A DNA stretch of 64,000 bases, from assembly GCF_008728835.1 (NCBI RefSeq), contig NZ_CP042582.1:3065001-3129000 (forward strand), read 5' to 3'. The DNA is from Hypericibacter adhaerens. Its GTDB lineage: Bacteria > Pseudomonadota > Alphaproteobacteria > Dongiales > Dongiaceae. This document shows, piece after piece, positions 26,971 through 36,773 of the stretch. The notes beneath the pieces were generated by a model. That model had not been told where the DNA came from and searched no databases. It worked only from the letters and a program-made list of their open reading frames with translations. Made by a program: the position numbers and the translations under genes. The stretch's first letter is position 1; each line of letters begins with the position of its first letter.

Positions 26971-27872
26971 AGACGAACCCCATGGCATCCTCTTCCCCTA
27001 TGCCTTCCAGCCGGTTCGAAGCGCGCCAGTACAGCGCCACCGACGGGCTGCGGCTCTATTACCGGGCCTACGGCGATCCGCTCGCCCCGTCGCCGGTCGT
27101 GGTGCTCTGCCTGCCGGGCATCACCCGCAACTCGAAGGATTTCCACGACCTCGCCTCGCACCTCGCGAGCCAGGGCCGGCGCATCCTCTGCCCCGATTAC
27201 CGGGGCCGCGGCCGCTCGGCCTACGACCCCGACTGGCGCCACTACCGGCCGGAGGTCTATCTCGAAGACCTGATGCAGCTCCTGACCCTCGAGGGCGTCG
27301 AGCGCTTCGTCGCGATCGGCACCTCGATGGGAGGCCTGCTGACGATGGGCCTCGCGGTGGCGAAGCCGGCGGCGCTGGCCGGCGTCATCCTCAACGATAT
27401 CGGGCCCGAGCTCGAAACCGGCGGCGTGTCGCGGATCATCGACTATATCGGGCAGGACCATCCCCAGCCCGACTGGGCCGCCGCGGTGGCCCATCTCAAG
27501 GCCACCTACCCCGATCTCGGCCTCGCCGACGAGCGGGCCTGGCTCAACCAGGCGCAGGCGACCTTCCGCGAGGCGGCGGACGGGCTCCATGTGGATTGGG
27601 ACGTGGCGCTCGCCCGGCCGCTCCGCGAGGGCGGCCCGATCCGCGATCTCTGGCCTCTGTTCCGCGCCTTCGACCACCGCCCGCTGCTCGTCATCCGCGG
27701 CGGCAGATCGGATGTCTTGTCGGATGGCTGCCTTGCGAAAATGATCGCTGCCAAACCCGACCTGATTCATGTGACCCTGCCGGGCGTGGGCCATGCGCCC
27801 ATGCTGGACGAACCCGCCGCCCTGGAGGCCATCGATGGTTTCTTCGCCCGCCTCGACCGCACCCGCCGCTGA
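26967..27872 (+). CDS. Alpha/beta-fold hydrolase
   Basis: The 301-residue protein has LPGITRNSKDF at the oxyanion region, the nucleophile elbow GTSMGG, an acidic position near LLVIRGGRSDVLS, and the final His in VGHAPMLDEP. The layout matches haloalkane-dehalogenase/epoxide-hydrolase-like or esterase members. It begins at GTG overlapping the HAD stop, with an ATG 15 bases on (26982) as the alternative. Its end overlaps the threonine dehydratase gene by 38 bases. Substrate unknown. Confidence 0.87.
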   Translation: MKTNPMASSSPMPSSRFEARQYSATDGLRLYYRAYGDPLAPSPVVVLCLPGITRNSKDFHDLASHLASQGRRILCPDYRGRGRSAYDPDWRHYRPEVYLEDLMQLLTLEGVERFVAIGTSMGGLLTMGLAVAKPAALAGVILNDIGPELETGGVSRIIDYIGQDHPQPDWAAAVAHLKATYPDLGLADERAWLNQAQATFREAADGLHVDWDVALARPLREGGPIRDLWPLFRAFDHRPLLVIRGGRSDVLSDGCLAKMIAAKPDLIHVTLPGVGHAPMLDEPAALEAIDGFFARLDRTRR

Positions 27873-28869
27873 CGCCGTCGCGAGCCGACCTCTGCCCACC
27901 TATCGCGATGTCGAGCAGGCGGCCCTGCGGCTGGCCGGCCATGCGATCCACACGCCCCTTCTGCGCTCGCCGGCGCTCGACCGGCTGACCGGCGCCCGCG
28001 TCCTGATCAAGCCCGAGACCCTGCAGCGCACCGGGTCCTTCAAGTTCCGCGGCGCCTTCAACAAGATCCGCAAGCTGGTCGAGGAAGGCCCGAAGCCGAA
28101 GGCGATCGTGGCCTTCTCCTCCGGTAACCACGCGCAAGGCGTGGCCGCGGCGGCGGCTCTCATGGGGCTGCCGGCCACCATCGTCATGCCGGCCGACGCC
28201 CCCGCCATCAAGATCAACAACACCCGCGCGCTGGGCGCCGAGGTGATCGCCTATGACCGCTACCGGCAGGACCGCGAGCAGGTCGCCCAGAAGCTGGCCG
28301 AGGAACGGGGTGCCGCCATCGTCCGGCCCTATGACGATCCCGACATCATCGCGGGCCAGGGCACGATCGGGCGCGAGATCGCCAGCGACGCGCTCGCGCT
28401 GGGATTGCCCCCGGAGATCGCGCTGGTGCCGGCGGGCGGTGGTGGGCTGATCGCCGGGACGGGCCTGGCGCTCAAGCACGCGCTGCCGGGGATCAAGGTC
28501 TATGGCTGCGAGCCCGCGGGCTTCGACGACACCAAGCGCTCGCTCGAAGCGGGCCGGCGCGTCGCCAACGCGCCCGACGCGCGCAGCATCTGCGACGCGC
28601 TGATGGCGACCACGCCGGGCGAGCTCACCTTCGCCCTCAACCGCCAGCAGCTGGCCGGCGGGCTGGCGGTCAGCGACGACGAGGTCATGAAGACCATCGC
28701 CACCGCCCATAACCTGCTGAAGCTGGTGGTCGAGCCCGGCGGATCGGTGGCGCTGGCAGCGCTCCTCGCCGGCAAGCTCGATGTCAAAGGCCGCACCGTC
28801 GCCGTCGTTCTCTCCGGCGGCAATGTCGATCCGGATCTCTATGCCCGGGCCATCGCCCAGGCCGGCTGA
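27835..28869 (+). CDS. Threonine/serine dehydratase, PLP-dependent
   Basis: The 344-residue fold-type II enzyme has the PLP Lys70 in GSFKFRGAFNK, the phosphate loop PAGGGGLIAG and substrate segments SSGNHAQG and VLSGGNVDP. It deaminates L-threonine and/or L-serine to the keto acid and ammonia. There is no C-terminal ACT domain, so it is a short, catabolic-type or racemase-like member rather than feedback-regulated IlvA. GGAGG lies six bases upstream of the ATG, inside the preceding gene, supporting this start and coupling. Confidence 0.9.
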   Translation: MVSSPASTAPAADAVASRPLPTYRDVEQAALRLAGHAIHTPLLRSPALDRLTGARVLIKPETLQRTGSFKFRGAFNKIRKLVEEGPKPKAIVAFSSGNHAQGVAAAAALMGLPATIVMPADAPAIKINNTRALGAEVIAYDRYRQDREQVAQKLAEERGAAIVRPYDDPDIIAGQGTIGREIASDALALGLPPEIALVPAGGGGLIAGTGLALKHALPGIKVYGCEPAGFDDTKRSLEAGRRVANAPDARSICDALMATTPGELTFALNRQQLAGGLAVSDDEVMKTIATAHNLLKLVVEPGGSVALAALLAGKLDVKGRTVAVVLSGGNVDPDLYARAIAQAG

Positions 28870-28939
28870 TACCCTCCGCAACGCAAAACGCGCCGCCTCG
28901 GCCCCGATGTCAGGGCCAAGTGGCGCGTCTTGGAACGAG

Positions 28940-28959
28940 GGCGCCCCGTCCGGGGCGCC
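28940..28959. terminator. Bidirectional terminator-like hairpin
   Basis: GGCGCCCC-GTCC-GGGGCGCC is a perfect eight-pair stem between the convergent dehydratase and bactofilin genes. It has no T-tract, but an outer pairing of ACGCGCC/GGCGCGT around it (28890-28928) adds structure. Confidence 0.45.
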
Positions 28960-28986
28960 GCAGCCCGCAGGAACCCTGCGCGAGCC

Positions 28987-29463
28987 TTAGAGGTTCGCCG
29001 CGGCCGGGACGTCGGATCCCTGGCTGCGGTCATGCTCGATCAAGGGCGTGACGGTATCGGCGGTCACGCTCTCGATCCGGCGGCAATGACCCTCCAGGAA
29101 CGCACCCGGCTCGATCGCCAGGCTCGCATGCAGGATGTCGCCCGACACGCGCGCGGTGCGATCGAGCGATACGGTGTTGCCGCGAATCTGCCCGGTCACG
29201 GCACCGCAGACCCGCACCGTCTCCGCCGACACCGAGCCGCGCACATGCGCGGTGGCGCCGATGGTGACCGTCCGGCTCTGGATGTCGCCCTCGACCTCGC
29301 CATCCACCTGGATGTCGCCGTTCGACACCAGGTCGCCGACGACATGCAGGTCGGCGCTGATGATGGACGGGGTCGAAGAGGTTCGTGTCGTCGTGGGACG
29401 TACCGGCTCCGCTTGAACCATGGTCGAACTCGACGTTGTTTTGTTGCTACCCTTTGAAAACAT
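28987..29463 (-). CDS. Bactofilin
   Basis: The 158-residue protein has a flexible Ser/Thr-rich N-terminus, then a regular beta-helix core (SIISADLHVVGDLVSNGDIQVDGEVEGDIQ, cited as SADLHVVGDLVSNGD and VDGEVEGDIQ). Repeated IGATAHVRGSV-type turns and a charged tail follow. Bactofilins polymerise without nucleotides and localise cell-wall enzymes. The ATG lies 17 bases inside the end of the M23 peptidase gene, a coupling that matches the known partnership between bactofilins and M23 endopeptidases in cell shape. Confidence 0.9.
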   Translation of the reverse strand: MFSKGSNKTTSSSTMVQAEPVRPTTTRTSSTPSIISADLHVVGDLVSNGDIQVDGEVEGDIQSRTVTIGATAHVRGSVSAETVRVCGAVTGQIRGNTVSLDRTARVSGDILHASLAIEPGAFLEGHCRRIESVTADTVTPLIEHDRSQGSDVPAAANL

Positions 29464-30913
29464 AGCGTCCTGCCTCAAGGAAGTTCATCGGATCGTAGGC
29501 TTTATCATCCACGCGCACCTCATAGTGCACGTGGGGGCCAGTGCTGCGCCCGGTATTGCCGAGCGTGCCGATCTTTTGCCGGTAGGCTACCTCATCTCCC
29601 ACCTTAACAGTGATGGACTTCAGATGCCCGTACCGGGTGTGGATCCCCAGTCCATGGTCGATCTCGACCATTTTGCCATAATCACCTTTCCACCCGGCAA
29701 AGATGACCTTGCCCGGCGCCGTCGCCATGACGGAGGCTCCCAACTCGCTCGAAAAATCCAGCCCCTCGTGAACCGCCAGCTTCCCATTGAGGGGATCGCG
29801 CCGCGTGCCGAAGCCGCTCGATAGCATGAAATGGTCCAACGGCGCCGCCAGCGGCAGGCTGTGCAGAACGAACTGCAGCCGGTCCCAGCGGTCGACCTCG
29901 TCGTCGAGACTCGAGACGGTCAGCATGGCGCTCTCGGCGGCGTTCAGGTCCGCGACCTGGGTCAGGTCGACGAAGGGCCCGCCGATACCGGGCATGATCT
30001 CGCCGGCCTTTGCCAGCAGCTTGTCGACATTGAGCCCCGTCATGGCGACGGTCTTCAGCACCTCGTCCACATTGGTCCGGGTCCGCTGGGCCAGGTTCTC
30101 GACCACGGACTGCTGGGAGGTCTGGTAGGCGATCAGCCTCTGCTCGAGCTTCTTGATCTCTTCGGCAAGCTGGGCCCGGCGATCGACCAGCGCATTGCGG
30201 TCGTGGGTCAGGGTCGCGACCGCCTGCTGCAGCAGACGGATCCGCTCCTCGCGCTGCTCCTGGTCGCCGACGACCTTGGCCATCTGCTGGCCGCTGTCCT
30301 GCAAGGCGGCGCTCAGCGCCGCGTTCTCGGCCTCGGACTGGCTGCGCTCCCGATCCGCCAGGCGCAAATCGTCCTGCAATTGCGCGATGGTCTCGTTCAG
30401 CTTCTGATGCTGGGCCGCGATCGAGGTCAGGTCGCCTTGGAAGATGGCCAGCTTGGCGCGGATGGCGGCGTCCGCCTGGTCGAGAGTTTGGCGCGCCGCG
30501 GCGGCGCGCCGCGTGACCTCGGCCATCTGGGCGGGATCCTGCGCCGCGTCCATCTCGGAATCGGCGAGGCCCAACAACTCGCTCTGGCTCTTCTGAAGAT
30601 TGCCGACGAGCCGGGCGAACTCGTCATAGGCGCTGCCGACGCCGTTCATCAGATCGCTATAGGCCTGGCGCGCGACCGCGACCTCGGTGGTCTTCTGTTC
30701 GATGACGCGCTCGTTCACCACCAGCCCGACGGAGCTGTAGGTCGTCCAGGCGATGCCGGCCAGGATCGTGGCGGCGACGGCCTTCTGCAGGTTCGGCGAG
30801 ATCGATATGTAGGTGACTTTGCCGTCGGCCCGGATCAGAACTTCACGCGTCATGAACACGCGCGCTTGCCAGCGCGCGGTCCGATGTCGGATCCCTTGCA
30901 GCCAAGCAGACAT
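29447..30913 (-). CDS. M23 peptidase with coiled coil (LmdC-like murein endopeptidase)
   Basis: The 488-residue protein has a short cytoplasmic start, one transmembrane helix near residues 47-66, a long coiled coil (about 70-270) and a C-terminal LytM/M23 domain. The zinc ligands are His and Asp in VHEGLDFSS and the HVHYE motif. HTRYGHL between them is also typical. It is expected to cut peptide cross-links in murein. GGGGGGACGGGG precedes the ATG. The bactofilin gene overlaps its end by 17 bases, so the pair probably forms a localised cell-shape module, as reported for BacA-LmdC in other alphaproteobacteria. Confidence 0.9.
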   Translation of the reverse strand: MSAWLQGIRHRTARWQARVFMTREVLIRADGKVTYISISPNLQKAVAATILAGIAWTTYSSVGLVVNERVIEQKTTEVAVARQAYSDLMNGVGSAYDEFARLVGNLQKSQSELLGLADSEMDAAQDPAQMAEVTRRAAAARQTLDQADAAIRAKLAIFQGDLTSIAAQHQKLNETIAQLQDDLRLADRERSQSEAENAALSAALQDSGQQMAKVVGDQEQREERIRLLQQAVATLTHDRNALVDRRAQLAEEIKKLEQRLIAYQTSQQSVVENLAQRTRTNVDEVLKTVAMTGLNVDKLLAKAGEIMPGIGGPFVDLTQVADLNAAESAMLTVSSLDDEVDRWDRLQFVLHSLPLAAPLDHFMLSSGFGTRRDPLNGKLAVHEGLDFSSELGASVMATAPGKVIFAGWKGDYGKMVEIDHGLGIHTRYGHLKSITVKVGDEVAYRQKIGTLGNTGRSTGPHVHYEVRVDDKAYDPMNFLEAGRYVFKG

Positions 30914-31193
30914 CCCCGTCCCCCCAAGCGATCCACGGGACGCGGCGAACCGCGCCGAAAACAGGACCAGACGGTCGACACCCCTCGTGCCGGCCTGGTT
31001 CCTAACCTATCGGTATCGATCCATTGTTCCGGTCCCTGTCCCGGAACGATGGCATAGGGCCTGTGATTCGGTGCCGCCTGGAGCGGCAGATTGTCAACGC
31101 AGAGGACCGTAGCGGGCGGGTCTGGCGGGCGCAAGCGGAAATCACCCTAACCCCCGCCAAAACCCCGCGAATCTGTGGAGAAATCGTGGCGAT

Positions 31194-33092
31194 TCACCGG
31201 CTCTTCGCAGGGTCCTTCAGCGCGATATGCCGTTCGATGTAATCGAGCACCTTGCGCACGCTGTCGGCCACCGAAAGTTTGTTTGTATCGACCACCAGCT
31301 CGGCCGCCTCGGGCGGCTCGTAGGGTGCCGACACGCCGGTGAACTCCGCGATCTCGCCGGCACGCGCCTTCTTGTAGAGGCCCTTGGGATCGCGGCTCTC
31401 GCAGGTCGCGACATCGGCCTCGACATAGATCTCGTGGAACGCGCCCTTGGCCGCCTCGCGCGCCCGCTGCCGGTCGGCGCGATAGGGCGAGATGAAGGCC
31501 GTGATCGCGATCATGCCGGCATCGGCGAAGAGCGCCGCCACCTCGCCGATACGCCGGATGTTCTCGGCGCGGTCCTCGGGCGAGAAACCCAGGTTCGAGT
31601 TCAAGCCGTGCCGGACGTTGTCGCCGTCCAGCACGTAGGTCTGGTAGCCGCGCACGAACAGCGCCTGCTCGACCGCCATCGCGATGGTCGATTTGCCGGC
31701 GCCCGAGAGCCCTGTGAACCAGAGCACGCCGCCCATATGGCCGTTGCGGGCGGTGCGCGCATCGATCGCCACGCCATGGGCGACACGCTTGATGTTGCGG
31801 CCCTTGACCGTCACCAGCTCGCGCTGGTCGGGATAGCCCTCCATGCTGACGACGCCGCCGGCGACGATATTGTGCCCGTCGCTGAGCGCGAAGCGGCCCG
31901 AGCGCGCCATGTCGCGGCCCTCGTCCAGCGCCAGCAGCCCCCGGCTCCGGAGGATGACATCGGCGACGCCGTGCCGCGGCACATCGACCGCCGCCTTCTC
32001 CGAGAGGTCCTCGGCATCGAAGACGCGCTCGATCTTCTGCACCGTGACCGGCGCCGAGCGCGTCATGAGCTTGAGCTCGTAGCTGTCGCCGACCTTGAGC
32101 GCCTCATGGCCCAGCCAGAACAGCCGGCCGCGGAAGACGTTGGTCTCGATCGGCGCATCCGTCTCGTGGCTCGCGATCTCGCCGCGCTCGAGGAAGAGCT
32201 GCTCGTCGAGCATCACGCCGACCGACTGGCCGGCCTGGGCCTCGAGCGGCTTGGTGGGCGTGCTCCAGCTCTCGATCGAGGAAACCCGTGCCGTCTTGTT
32301 CGAGGGCGAGAACATCAGCCGGTCGCCGACCGAGAGCCGGCCGCTCTCGATCCGGCCGACGACGATGCGCCGGTCGTCGAACTTGTAGACGTCCTGGATC
32401 GGCAGGCGCAGCGGCTGGTCGGTCGGGCGCGTCGTCGGATGGAAGCTGTCGAGCGCCTCGACCACCGTCGGCCCCTGATACCAGTCCATGCGCGTCGACC
32501 GCTCGACCATGTTATCGCCGTCGCGGGCCGAGATCGGGATGAAATAGTCGGGCGTCACGCCGAGCCCGCCCAGATAGTGGGTGTATTGCTGGCGGATCTC
32601 GGCGAAGCGATGGGCCGAGTAGTCGACCAGGTCCATCTTGTTGACGACGACCGCCACCTGGCGGATGCCGAGCAGGTTGAGCAGGAAGCCATGCAGGCGC
32701 GACTGCTGCTGGATGCCGTGGCCGGCATCGATCAGCAGCATGGCCGCCTCGGCGCTCGAGGCACCGGTGATCATGTTCTTGATGAATTCGCGGTGGCCGG
32801 GCGCATCGATGATGACGTAGTCGCGCTTCTGGGTCTTGAACCAGATCTGCGAGGTGTCGATGGTGATGCCCTGGTCGCGCTCCGACTGGAAGGAATCCAT
32901 CAGGAACGCCCACTCGAAGGGCATGCCGCGGCGCTCGCACATCGCCTTGATGGCTTCGTACTTGCCCTCGGGCAGCGAGCCCGTGTCGTGGAACAGGCGG
33001 CCGACCAGGGTCGACTTGCCGTGATCGACATGGCCGACGATGACGATGCGCAGCTGCTCACGGGCTGCGCGCGGTTTCGGTTTGCTCGACAT
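31194..33092 (-). CDS. cysNC: Bifunctional sulfate adenylyltransferase subunit 1 / adenylylsulfate kinase
   Basis: The 632-residue fusion has an N-terminal EF-Tu-like GTPase ([10 protein letters not shown] at about 19-28, [12 protein letters not shown]) and beta-barrel domains. After residue 460 a CysC kinase domain follows with GLSGAGKST, a [10 protein letters not shown] substrate motif and FISPYR. With CysD it makes adenosine 5'-phosphosulfate, then phosphorylates it to PAPS. This fusion is common in alphaproteobacteria and resembles NodQ. It begins 14 bases after cysD. Confidence 0.95.
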   Translation of the reverse strand: MSSKPKPRAAREQLRIVIVGHVDHGKSTLVGRLFHDTGSLPEGKYEAIKAMCERRGMPFEWAFLMDSFQSERDQGITIDTSQIWFKTQKRDYVIIDAPGHREFIKNMITGASSAEAAMLLIDAGHGIQQQSRLHGFLLNLLGIRQVAVVVNKMDLVDYSAHRFAEIRQQYTHYLGGLGVTPDYFIPISARDGDNMVERSTRMDWYQGPTVVEALDSFHPTTRPTDQPLRLPIQDVYKFDDRRIVVGRIESGRLSVGDRLMFSPSNKTARVSSIESWSTPTKPLEAQAGQSVGVMLDEQLFLERGEIASHETDAPIETNVFRGRLFWLGHEALKVGDSYELKLMTRSAPVTVQKIERVFDAEDLSEKAAVDVPRHGVADVILRSRGLLALDEGRDMARSGRFALSDGHNIVAGGVVSMEGYPDQRELVTVKGRNIKRVAHGVAIDARTARNGHMGGVLWFTGLSGAGKSTIAMAVEQALFVRGYQTYVLDGDNVRHGLNSNLGFSPEDRAENIRRIGEVAALFADAGMIAITAFISPYRADRQRAREAAKGAFHEIYVEADVATCESRDPKGLYKKARAGEIAEFTGVSAPYEPPEAAELVVDTNKLSVADSVRKVLDYIERHIALKDPAKSR

Positions 33093-33106
33093 CCGGGTTT
33101 CCAGGC

Positions 33107-33901
33107 TCACATATAGCCGTCGGCGCGCAGGCGCTCGAAGGCATCCTCGGTCTCGCGATCCATGGCGCGGCCGGCACGCTCCGGCGTGCGCGTCGCCTCC
33201 AGCTCGGCGATGATCTCGGGGATGGTGGTGGCGGTGCTGTTGAAGGGGTTGGTGATATCGGCGTCGCCCAGCGAGCGGTAGCGCTTGCCGTCCTTGGCGA
33301 AATAGAGCGGCACGCAGGGGATCTTCTCGCGCTCGGTGTAGCGCCAGATATCGACCTCGGTCCAATGCAGCAGCGGATGCACGCGCAGATGCGTGCCGGG
33401 CGGCAGGTCGGTGTTGAAATGGTCCCAGAACTCCGGCGGCTGGTCGCGGAAGTCCCACTGGCCGGAATCGCCGCGCGGGCTGAAATAGCGCTCCTTCGCC
33501 CGGACCGCCTCCTCGTCGCGCCGGATGCCGGCGATGATGCCGGTGAAGCCATGCTTGGCGATGGCGTTGCGCAGGCCCAGCGTCTTGCGCGCGGCCGAGC
33601 GGGCGGCCGGCGGCAGCGAGGGATCGGTCTCCTCGATCGGCGGGCAGTTCTCGCGGATGAAGTTGAGGTTCCACTCCTTCGCGTAACGGTCGCGAAAGGC
33701 ATACATTTCCGGAAACTTCTTGCCGGTGTCGATATGCATCGCCGGGAACGGCACATGGCCGAAGAAGGCCTTGCGCGCGAGCCAGATCATGACGTTGCTG
33801 TCCTTGCCGAGCGACCACAGCATCGCGAGCTTTTCGATGCGATTGAAGGCCTCGCGCAGGACATAGACGCTCTGCGATTCGAGCTGATCGAGATAATCCA
33901 T
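33107..33901 (-). CDS. cysD: Sulfate adenylyltransferase subunit 2
   Basis: The 264-residue protein carries the PP-loop SLGKDSNVM, the conserved [16 protein letters not shown] and an RRDEE motif ([13 protein letters not shown]), with the [13 protein letters not shown] segment near the C-terminus. It adenylylates sulfate using energy from CysN's GTP hydrolysis. I took the ATG at 33901, which opens [18 protein letters not shown] (split [11 protein letters not shown] / VYVLREA); the frame continues to 33985 but that extension is unlike CysD. It heads the cysD-cysNC operon. The later assimilation genes are not in the window. Confidence 0.95.
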   Translation of the reverse strand: MDYLDQLESQSVYVLREAFNRIEKLAMLWSLGKDSNVMIWLARKAFFGHVPFPAMHIDTGKKFPEMYAFRDRYAKEWNLNFIRENCPPIEETDPSLPPAARSAARKTLGLRNAIAKHGFTGIIAGIRRDEEAVRAKERYFSPRGDSGQWDFRDQPPEFWDHFNTDLPPGTHLRVHPLLHWTEVDIWRYTEREKIPCVPLYFAKDGKRYRSLGDADITNPFNSTATTIPEIIAELEATRTPERAGRAMDRETEDAFERLRADGYM

Positions 33902-34093
33902 GGAGACAGCCGATAAGGTGGGAACGGGCCGGGAGCCGCGACAATCGGGGAGCCCCGGTGGGCTCCTCCGGGACCGCTTTCGCAACCCCAGAAAAACTAT
34001 ACCCTAGCTGGGCTCCGGCGATTTAGCGTCTCGACCGGGGAAAAGCAACGGCTTATCCGTCGCGGCCACGGAAAACCCACGGGGAACGGGTAT

Positions 34094-34474
34094 TTAGCCT
34101 CCGGTCGGGGCCCCGGCAGGCGCCGCGCGGCGGACACCCCATTCGAACACGACCAGCAGGCAGCCGCTTTCGGTCCAGGAATTGTGGCGGGTCCCCGGCT
34201 GATAGCTGACGAAATCCCCCGCCCGGAACCGGCGGCCGTCGCTGTCGACCAGCTCGCCCTCGAGCACCATGAACTCCTCGAAGCCGGGATGATCGTGGGC
34301 GATCGTCACCGCACCCGGGTCCATCCGCATCAGGTAGCAGCCCTCCTTGGTATCGTCGCGGTAACTCAGGGGCAGATAGCTCATATCCCGCTGGAGCGGC
34401 CCTTCCATGTCGTAATCATGAAAGGGAACGCTCCGGGTGACGACGACGCGCCGGCCGGGAACCGAATCCGACAT
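34094..34474 (-). CDS. Cupin-domain protein
   Basis: The 126-residue protein has a single cupin barrel: AHDHPGFEEFMVLEGEL contains the His-x-His-like and Glu metal ligands of motif 1, and PGTRHNSWTESGCLLVVFEWG gives the motif 2 His (PGTRHNSW). It resembles ChrR-type anti-sigma or small dioxygenase-like cupins, and which it is cannot be decided. GGAG precedes the ATG at 34474. It lies alone upstream of cysD and divergent from the bufferin operon. Confidence 0.85.
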   Translation of the reverse strand: MSDSVPGRRVVVTRSVPFHDYDMEGPLQRDMSYLPLSYRDDTKEGCYLMRMDPGAVTIAHDHPGFEEFMVLEGELVDSDGRRFRAGDFVSYQPGTRHNSWTESGCLLVVFEWGVRRAAPAGAPTGG

Positions 34475-34762
34475 CGATGCTCTCCTGCTCCTGGGTGCCG
34501 CGCCCTCCCCGCCTTTGCGGGTCGCGGCCGACATATCCGATGCTGACCATGCCGCCCGGTGCCGGGCAAGCCTCGCAAAAGCGCCGCTCACGGCTGTTTG
34601 AGGGGCATGTGAACGCCGCGCGCTTCATCATGGGGCCGACGCCGATCCGGCCTCCTCGTTTCCGTTTTCCGCGACGCGGGGGCAGCGTTGTCGCAACCGC
34701 GCCAGGATTTGATATTGATGGTCTCCGTTCCCACCATTCTCTCTGCCAGGAGACCTCAGGTA

Positions 34763-35011
34763 ATGAAGACCCCATTGATCGTCGCTTCTGCCGTCGCCGC
34801 CGCCATCGTCATGGTTCAGGCGGGCACCGCTGCCGCGTCCGACAATGAGAAATGCTACGGCATCTCGGCCGCGGGCAAGAACGACTGCCAGACGGCGACC
34901 AATGCCTGCGCCGGTACGAGCGCCAAGGACAATCAGCCGGATGCCTGGATCTACGTGCCGAAGGGCACCTGCGAGAAGATCGCCGGCGGCAGCCTGCAAC
35001 CCAAGACCTGA
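34763..35011 (+). CDS. bufA: Bufferin-type RiPP precursor (DUF2282)
   Basis: This 82-residue peptide has an N-terminal Sec signal peptide (cleavage near the AAA-SDN junction around residue 25) and a short Cys-rich core: [17 protein letters not shown] with Cys31 and Cys42, NACAG with Cys49, and PKGTCEK with Cys70. This spacing matches DUF2282/BufA1 precursors. In bufferins the flanking MNIO enzyme modifies core cysteines and the exported product binds copper. The signal peptide acts as leader for modification before export. AGGAGA lies upstream, and the MNIO gene begins seven bases after the stop. Confidence 0.92.
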   Translation: MKTPLIVASAVAAAIVMVQAGTAAASDNEKCYGISAAGKNDCQTATNACAGTSAKDNQPDAWIYVPKGTCEKIAGGSLQPKT

Positions 35012-35018
35012 TCCGAGA

Positions 35019-35927
35019 ATGCCGGGATCGTCCGCCACCGCCTCTGTCACATTCCCTGCCGCCGGCAGGATCCCGGCGGCTGCGGGTATCGGCCTGCGCC
35101 ATCCCCACCACCGTGCCCTGCTCGACGGCGATCGCCGCACGGGCTGGCTGGAAGCCCATGCCGAGAACTACATGACCGGCGGCTGGATCCGCCATGTGCT
35201 GGGCCGCCTGCGCGAAGCCTACCCGCTGAGCCTCCATGGCGTCGGCCTGTCGCTGGGCGGTGCCGCACCGCTCGACCGCGATCACCTCGAGCGGCTGCGA
35301 CAGCTCGTGCGGCAGACCGAGCCCGGCCTGGTCTCGGAGCATGTCGCCTGGACCGGCATGGGCGGGCTCTACCTCAACGATCTCCTGCCCCTGCCCTGGA
35401 CCGAGGAAGCGCTCGCCAACCTGGTGGCGCATGTCGGGCAGACCCAGGACGCGCTGGGCCGTACCATCCTGATCGAGAATCCCTCGAGCTATCTCGCTTT
35501 CCGCCATTCGGAGATGAGCGAGCCGGCCTTTCTCGTCGAGGCCTGCCGGCGCAGCGGCTGCGGGCTGCTGCTCGACGTCAACAATGTCTTCGTCAGCGCC
35601 CGCAATCTCGGCTTCGACCCCGAGGCCTATCTGCAGGCCATCCCGGGCGAGCTGGTGGGCGAGATCCATTTGGCCGGCCACAGCCGGCAGGACGTGGAAG
35701 GGGTCGAGCTCAGGATCGACGATCACGGCTCAGCGGTGGCCCCGGAGGTCTGGGCGCTCTATCGCCAGACGATCGCCCGGATCGGGCCGCGCCCGACCTT
35801 GATCGAATGGGATTCGTCGATTCCCGATCTGCCGGTCCTGCTGGCGGAAGCGGCCAAGGCCGATGCCGTTTTGAGCGGCTATGGCGGGGCCGGTGTCGCG
35901 GGCGAGGATCGTCATGCGGTTGCATGA
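35019..35927 (+). CDS. bufB: MNIO (DUF692) enzyme, probable bufferin maturase
   Basis: The 302-residue TIM-barrel enzyme begins the DUF692 core with GIGLRHPHH and continues [62 protein letters not shown] and LIEWDSSIP. This set of His, Asp, Asn and Glu residues forms the multinuclear iron site of MNIO enzymes. By analogy with bufferin systems it oxidises cysteine thiols of the precursor. The first 25 residues before the core are poorly conserved. It overlaps the DUF2063 gene by 14 bases. Confidence 0.93.
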   Translation: MPGSSATASVTFPAAGRIPAAAGIGLRHPHHRALLDGDRRTGWLEAHAENYMTGGWIRHVLGRLREAYPLSLHGVGLSLGGAAPLDRDHLERLRQLVRQTEPGLVSEHVAWTGMGGLYLNDLLPLPWTEEALANLVAHVGQTQDALGRTILIENPSSYLAFRHSEMSEPAFLVEACRRSGCGLLLDVNNVFVSARNLGFDPEAYLQAIPGELVGEIHLAGHSRQDVEGVELRIDDHGSAVAPEVWALYRQTIARIGPRPTLIEWDSSIPDLPVLLAEAAKADAVLSGYGGAGVAGEDRHAVA

Positions 35928-36690
35928 GCTGCAGCAGGCGATCGGCGAGCGGGCGCTCGATCGCTCCCCGGGCCCACTCGACGGCGCCTTGCTCGATCGG
36001 GTTGACGGGCGCGGCCTGGCGCCCGCCCAGCGGCTGCAGATCTACCGCAACAACTGCCTGATCAGCCTGACCGAAGCGCTCCGGGCCACCTTTCCGACGA
36101 TCGAGCGCCTGGTCGGCGAGGGCTTCTTCCGGACGGCCGCGGCCATTTTCGTGCGGGCAAGACCGCCGCGGGAGGCGCGCCTTTCCCGTTACGGCGCCGA
36201 GTTTCCGGCCTTCCTCGCGGACTATCGCCCGGCGGCCTCGCTGGTCTATCTGCCCGATGTCGGGCGGCTGGAATGGGCGATCAACATGGCCTTGCACGCC
36301 GCCGATCTGCCGGCGCTGGCACCGGCCGACCTCGCCCAGGCCGCCGAGGCCATGACCCCGCTTCGCCTCCATCCGGCCTGTCATCTGCTCCGCTCGCCCT
36401 GGCCGATCGAGCGCATCTGGCGCGCCAACCGGCCGGGGGCCGATGCCGATGCAGACATCGCCATCGATCTCGAGGAGGGCGGCGGGCCGCTCCTGGTCTA
36501 TCGCCAGGGCTTCGACCTGGCACTGGCATCGATTACGGAGGGCGAGTTCGCCTTGCTGAGCCGCTTCCACGAAGGGGCCAGCCTCGAGGCCGCGGCGGGC
36601 GGCGCCCTGGCCGCTGATCCCGCGCTCGATCTTGCCGCGGCCCTGGCCGGCGCCTTGGGGCGAGGCTGCCTGGTCCCGGACCTGCCCTAA
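35914..36690 (+). CDS. bufC: DUF2063 bufferin-maturation partner
   Basis: The 258-residue protein begins [16 protein letters not shown] and shows the DUF2063 hallmark [29 protein letters not shown], split as [13 protein letters not shown] and [30 protein letters not shown] and a helical C-terminal half follow. BufC/HvfC proteins carry a RiPP recognition-like domain that delivers the precursor leader to the MNIO enzyme. GAGGA lies six bases upstream of the ATG at 35914, within the end of bufB. No DoxX-family fourth gene follows, unlike most such operons. Confidence 0.9.
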   Translation: MRLHELQQAIGERALDRSPGPLDGALLDRVDGRGLAPAQRLQIYRNNCLISLTEALRATFPTIERLVGEGFFRTAAAIFVRARPPREARLSRYGAEFPAFLADYRPAASLVYLPDVGRLEWAINMALHAADLPALAPADLAQAAEAMTPLRLHPACHLLRSPWPIERIWRANRPGADADADIAIDLEEGGGPLLVYRQGFDLALASITEGEFALLSRFHEGASLEAAAGGALAADPALDLAAALAGALGRGCLVPDLP

Positions 36691-36773
36691 AAAGCTCATA
36701 GGCCCGCCAGAGCCGGGGCAAGCGATACTTGGCGGCGAACCGCGGGAACAGAGCGGTCGACCACCGAACGGCC

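Noticed and set aside
34592-34762. ECF-sigma (SigF-type) promoter upstream of the bufferin precursor
   Set aside because: No GTAACC-like -35 paired with a suitable -10 was found; the nearest GCAACC lacks the partner at the expected spacing.
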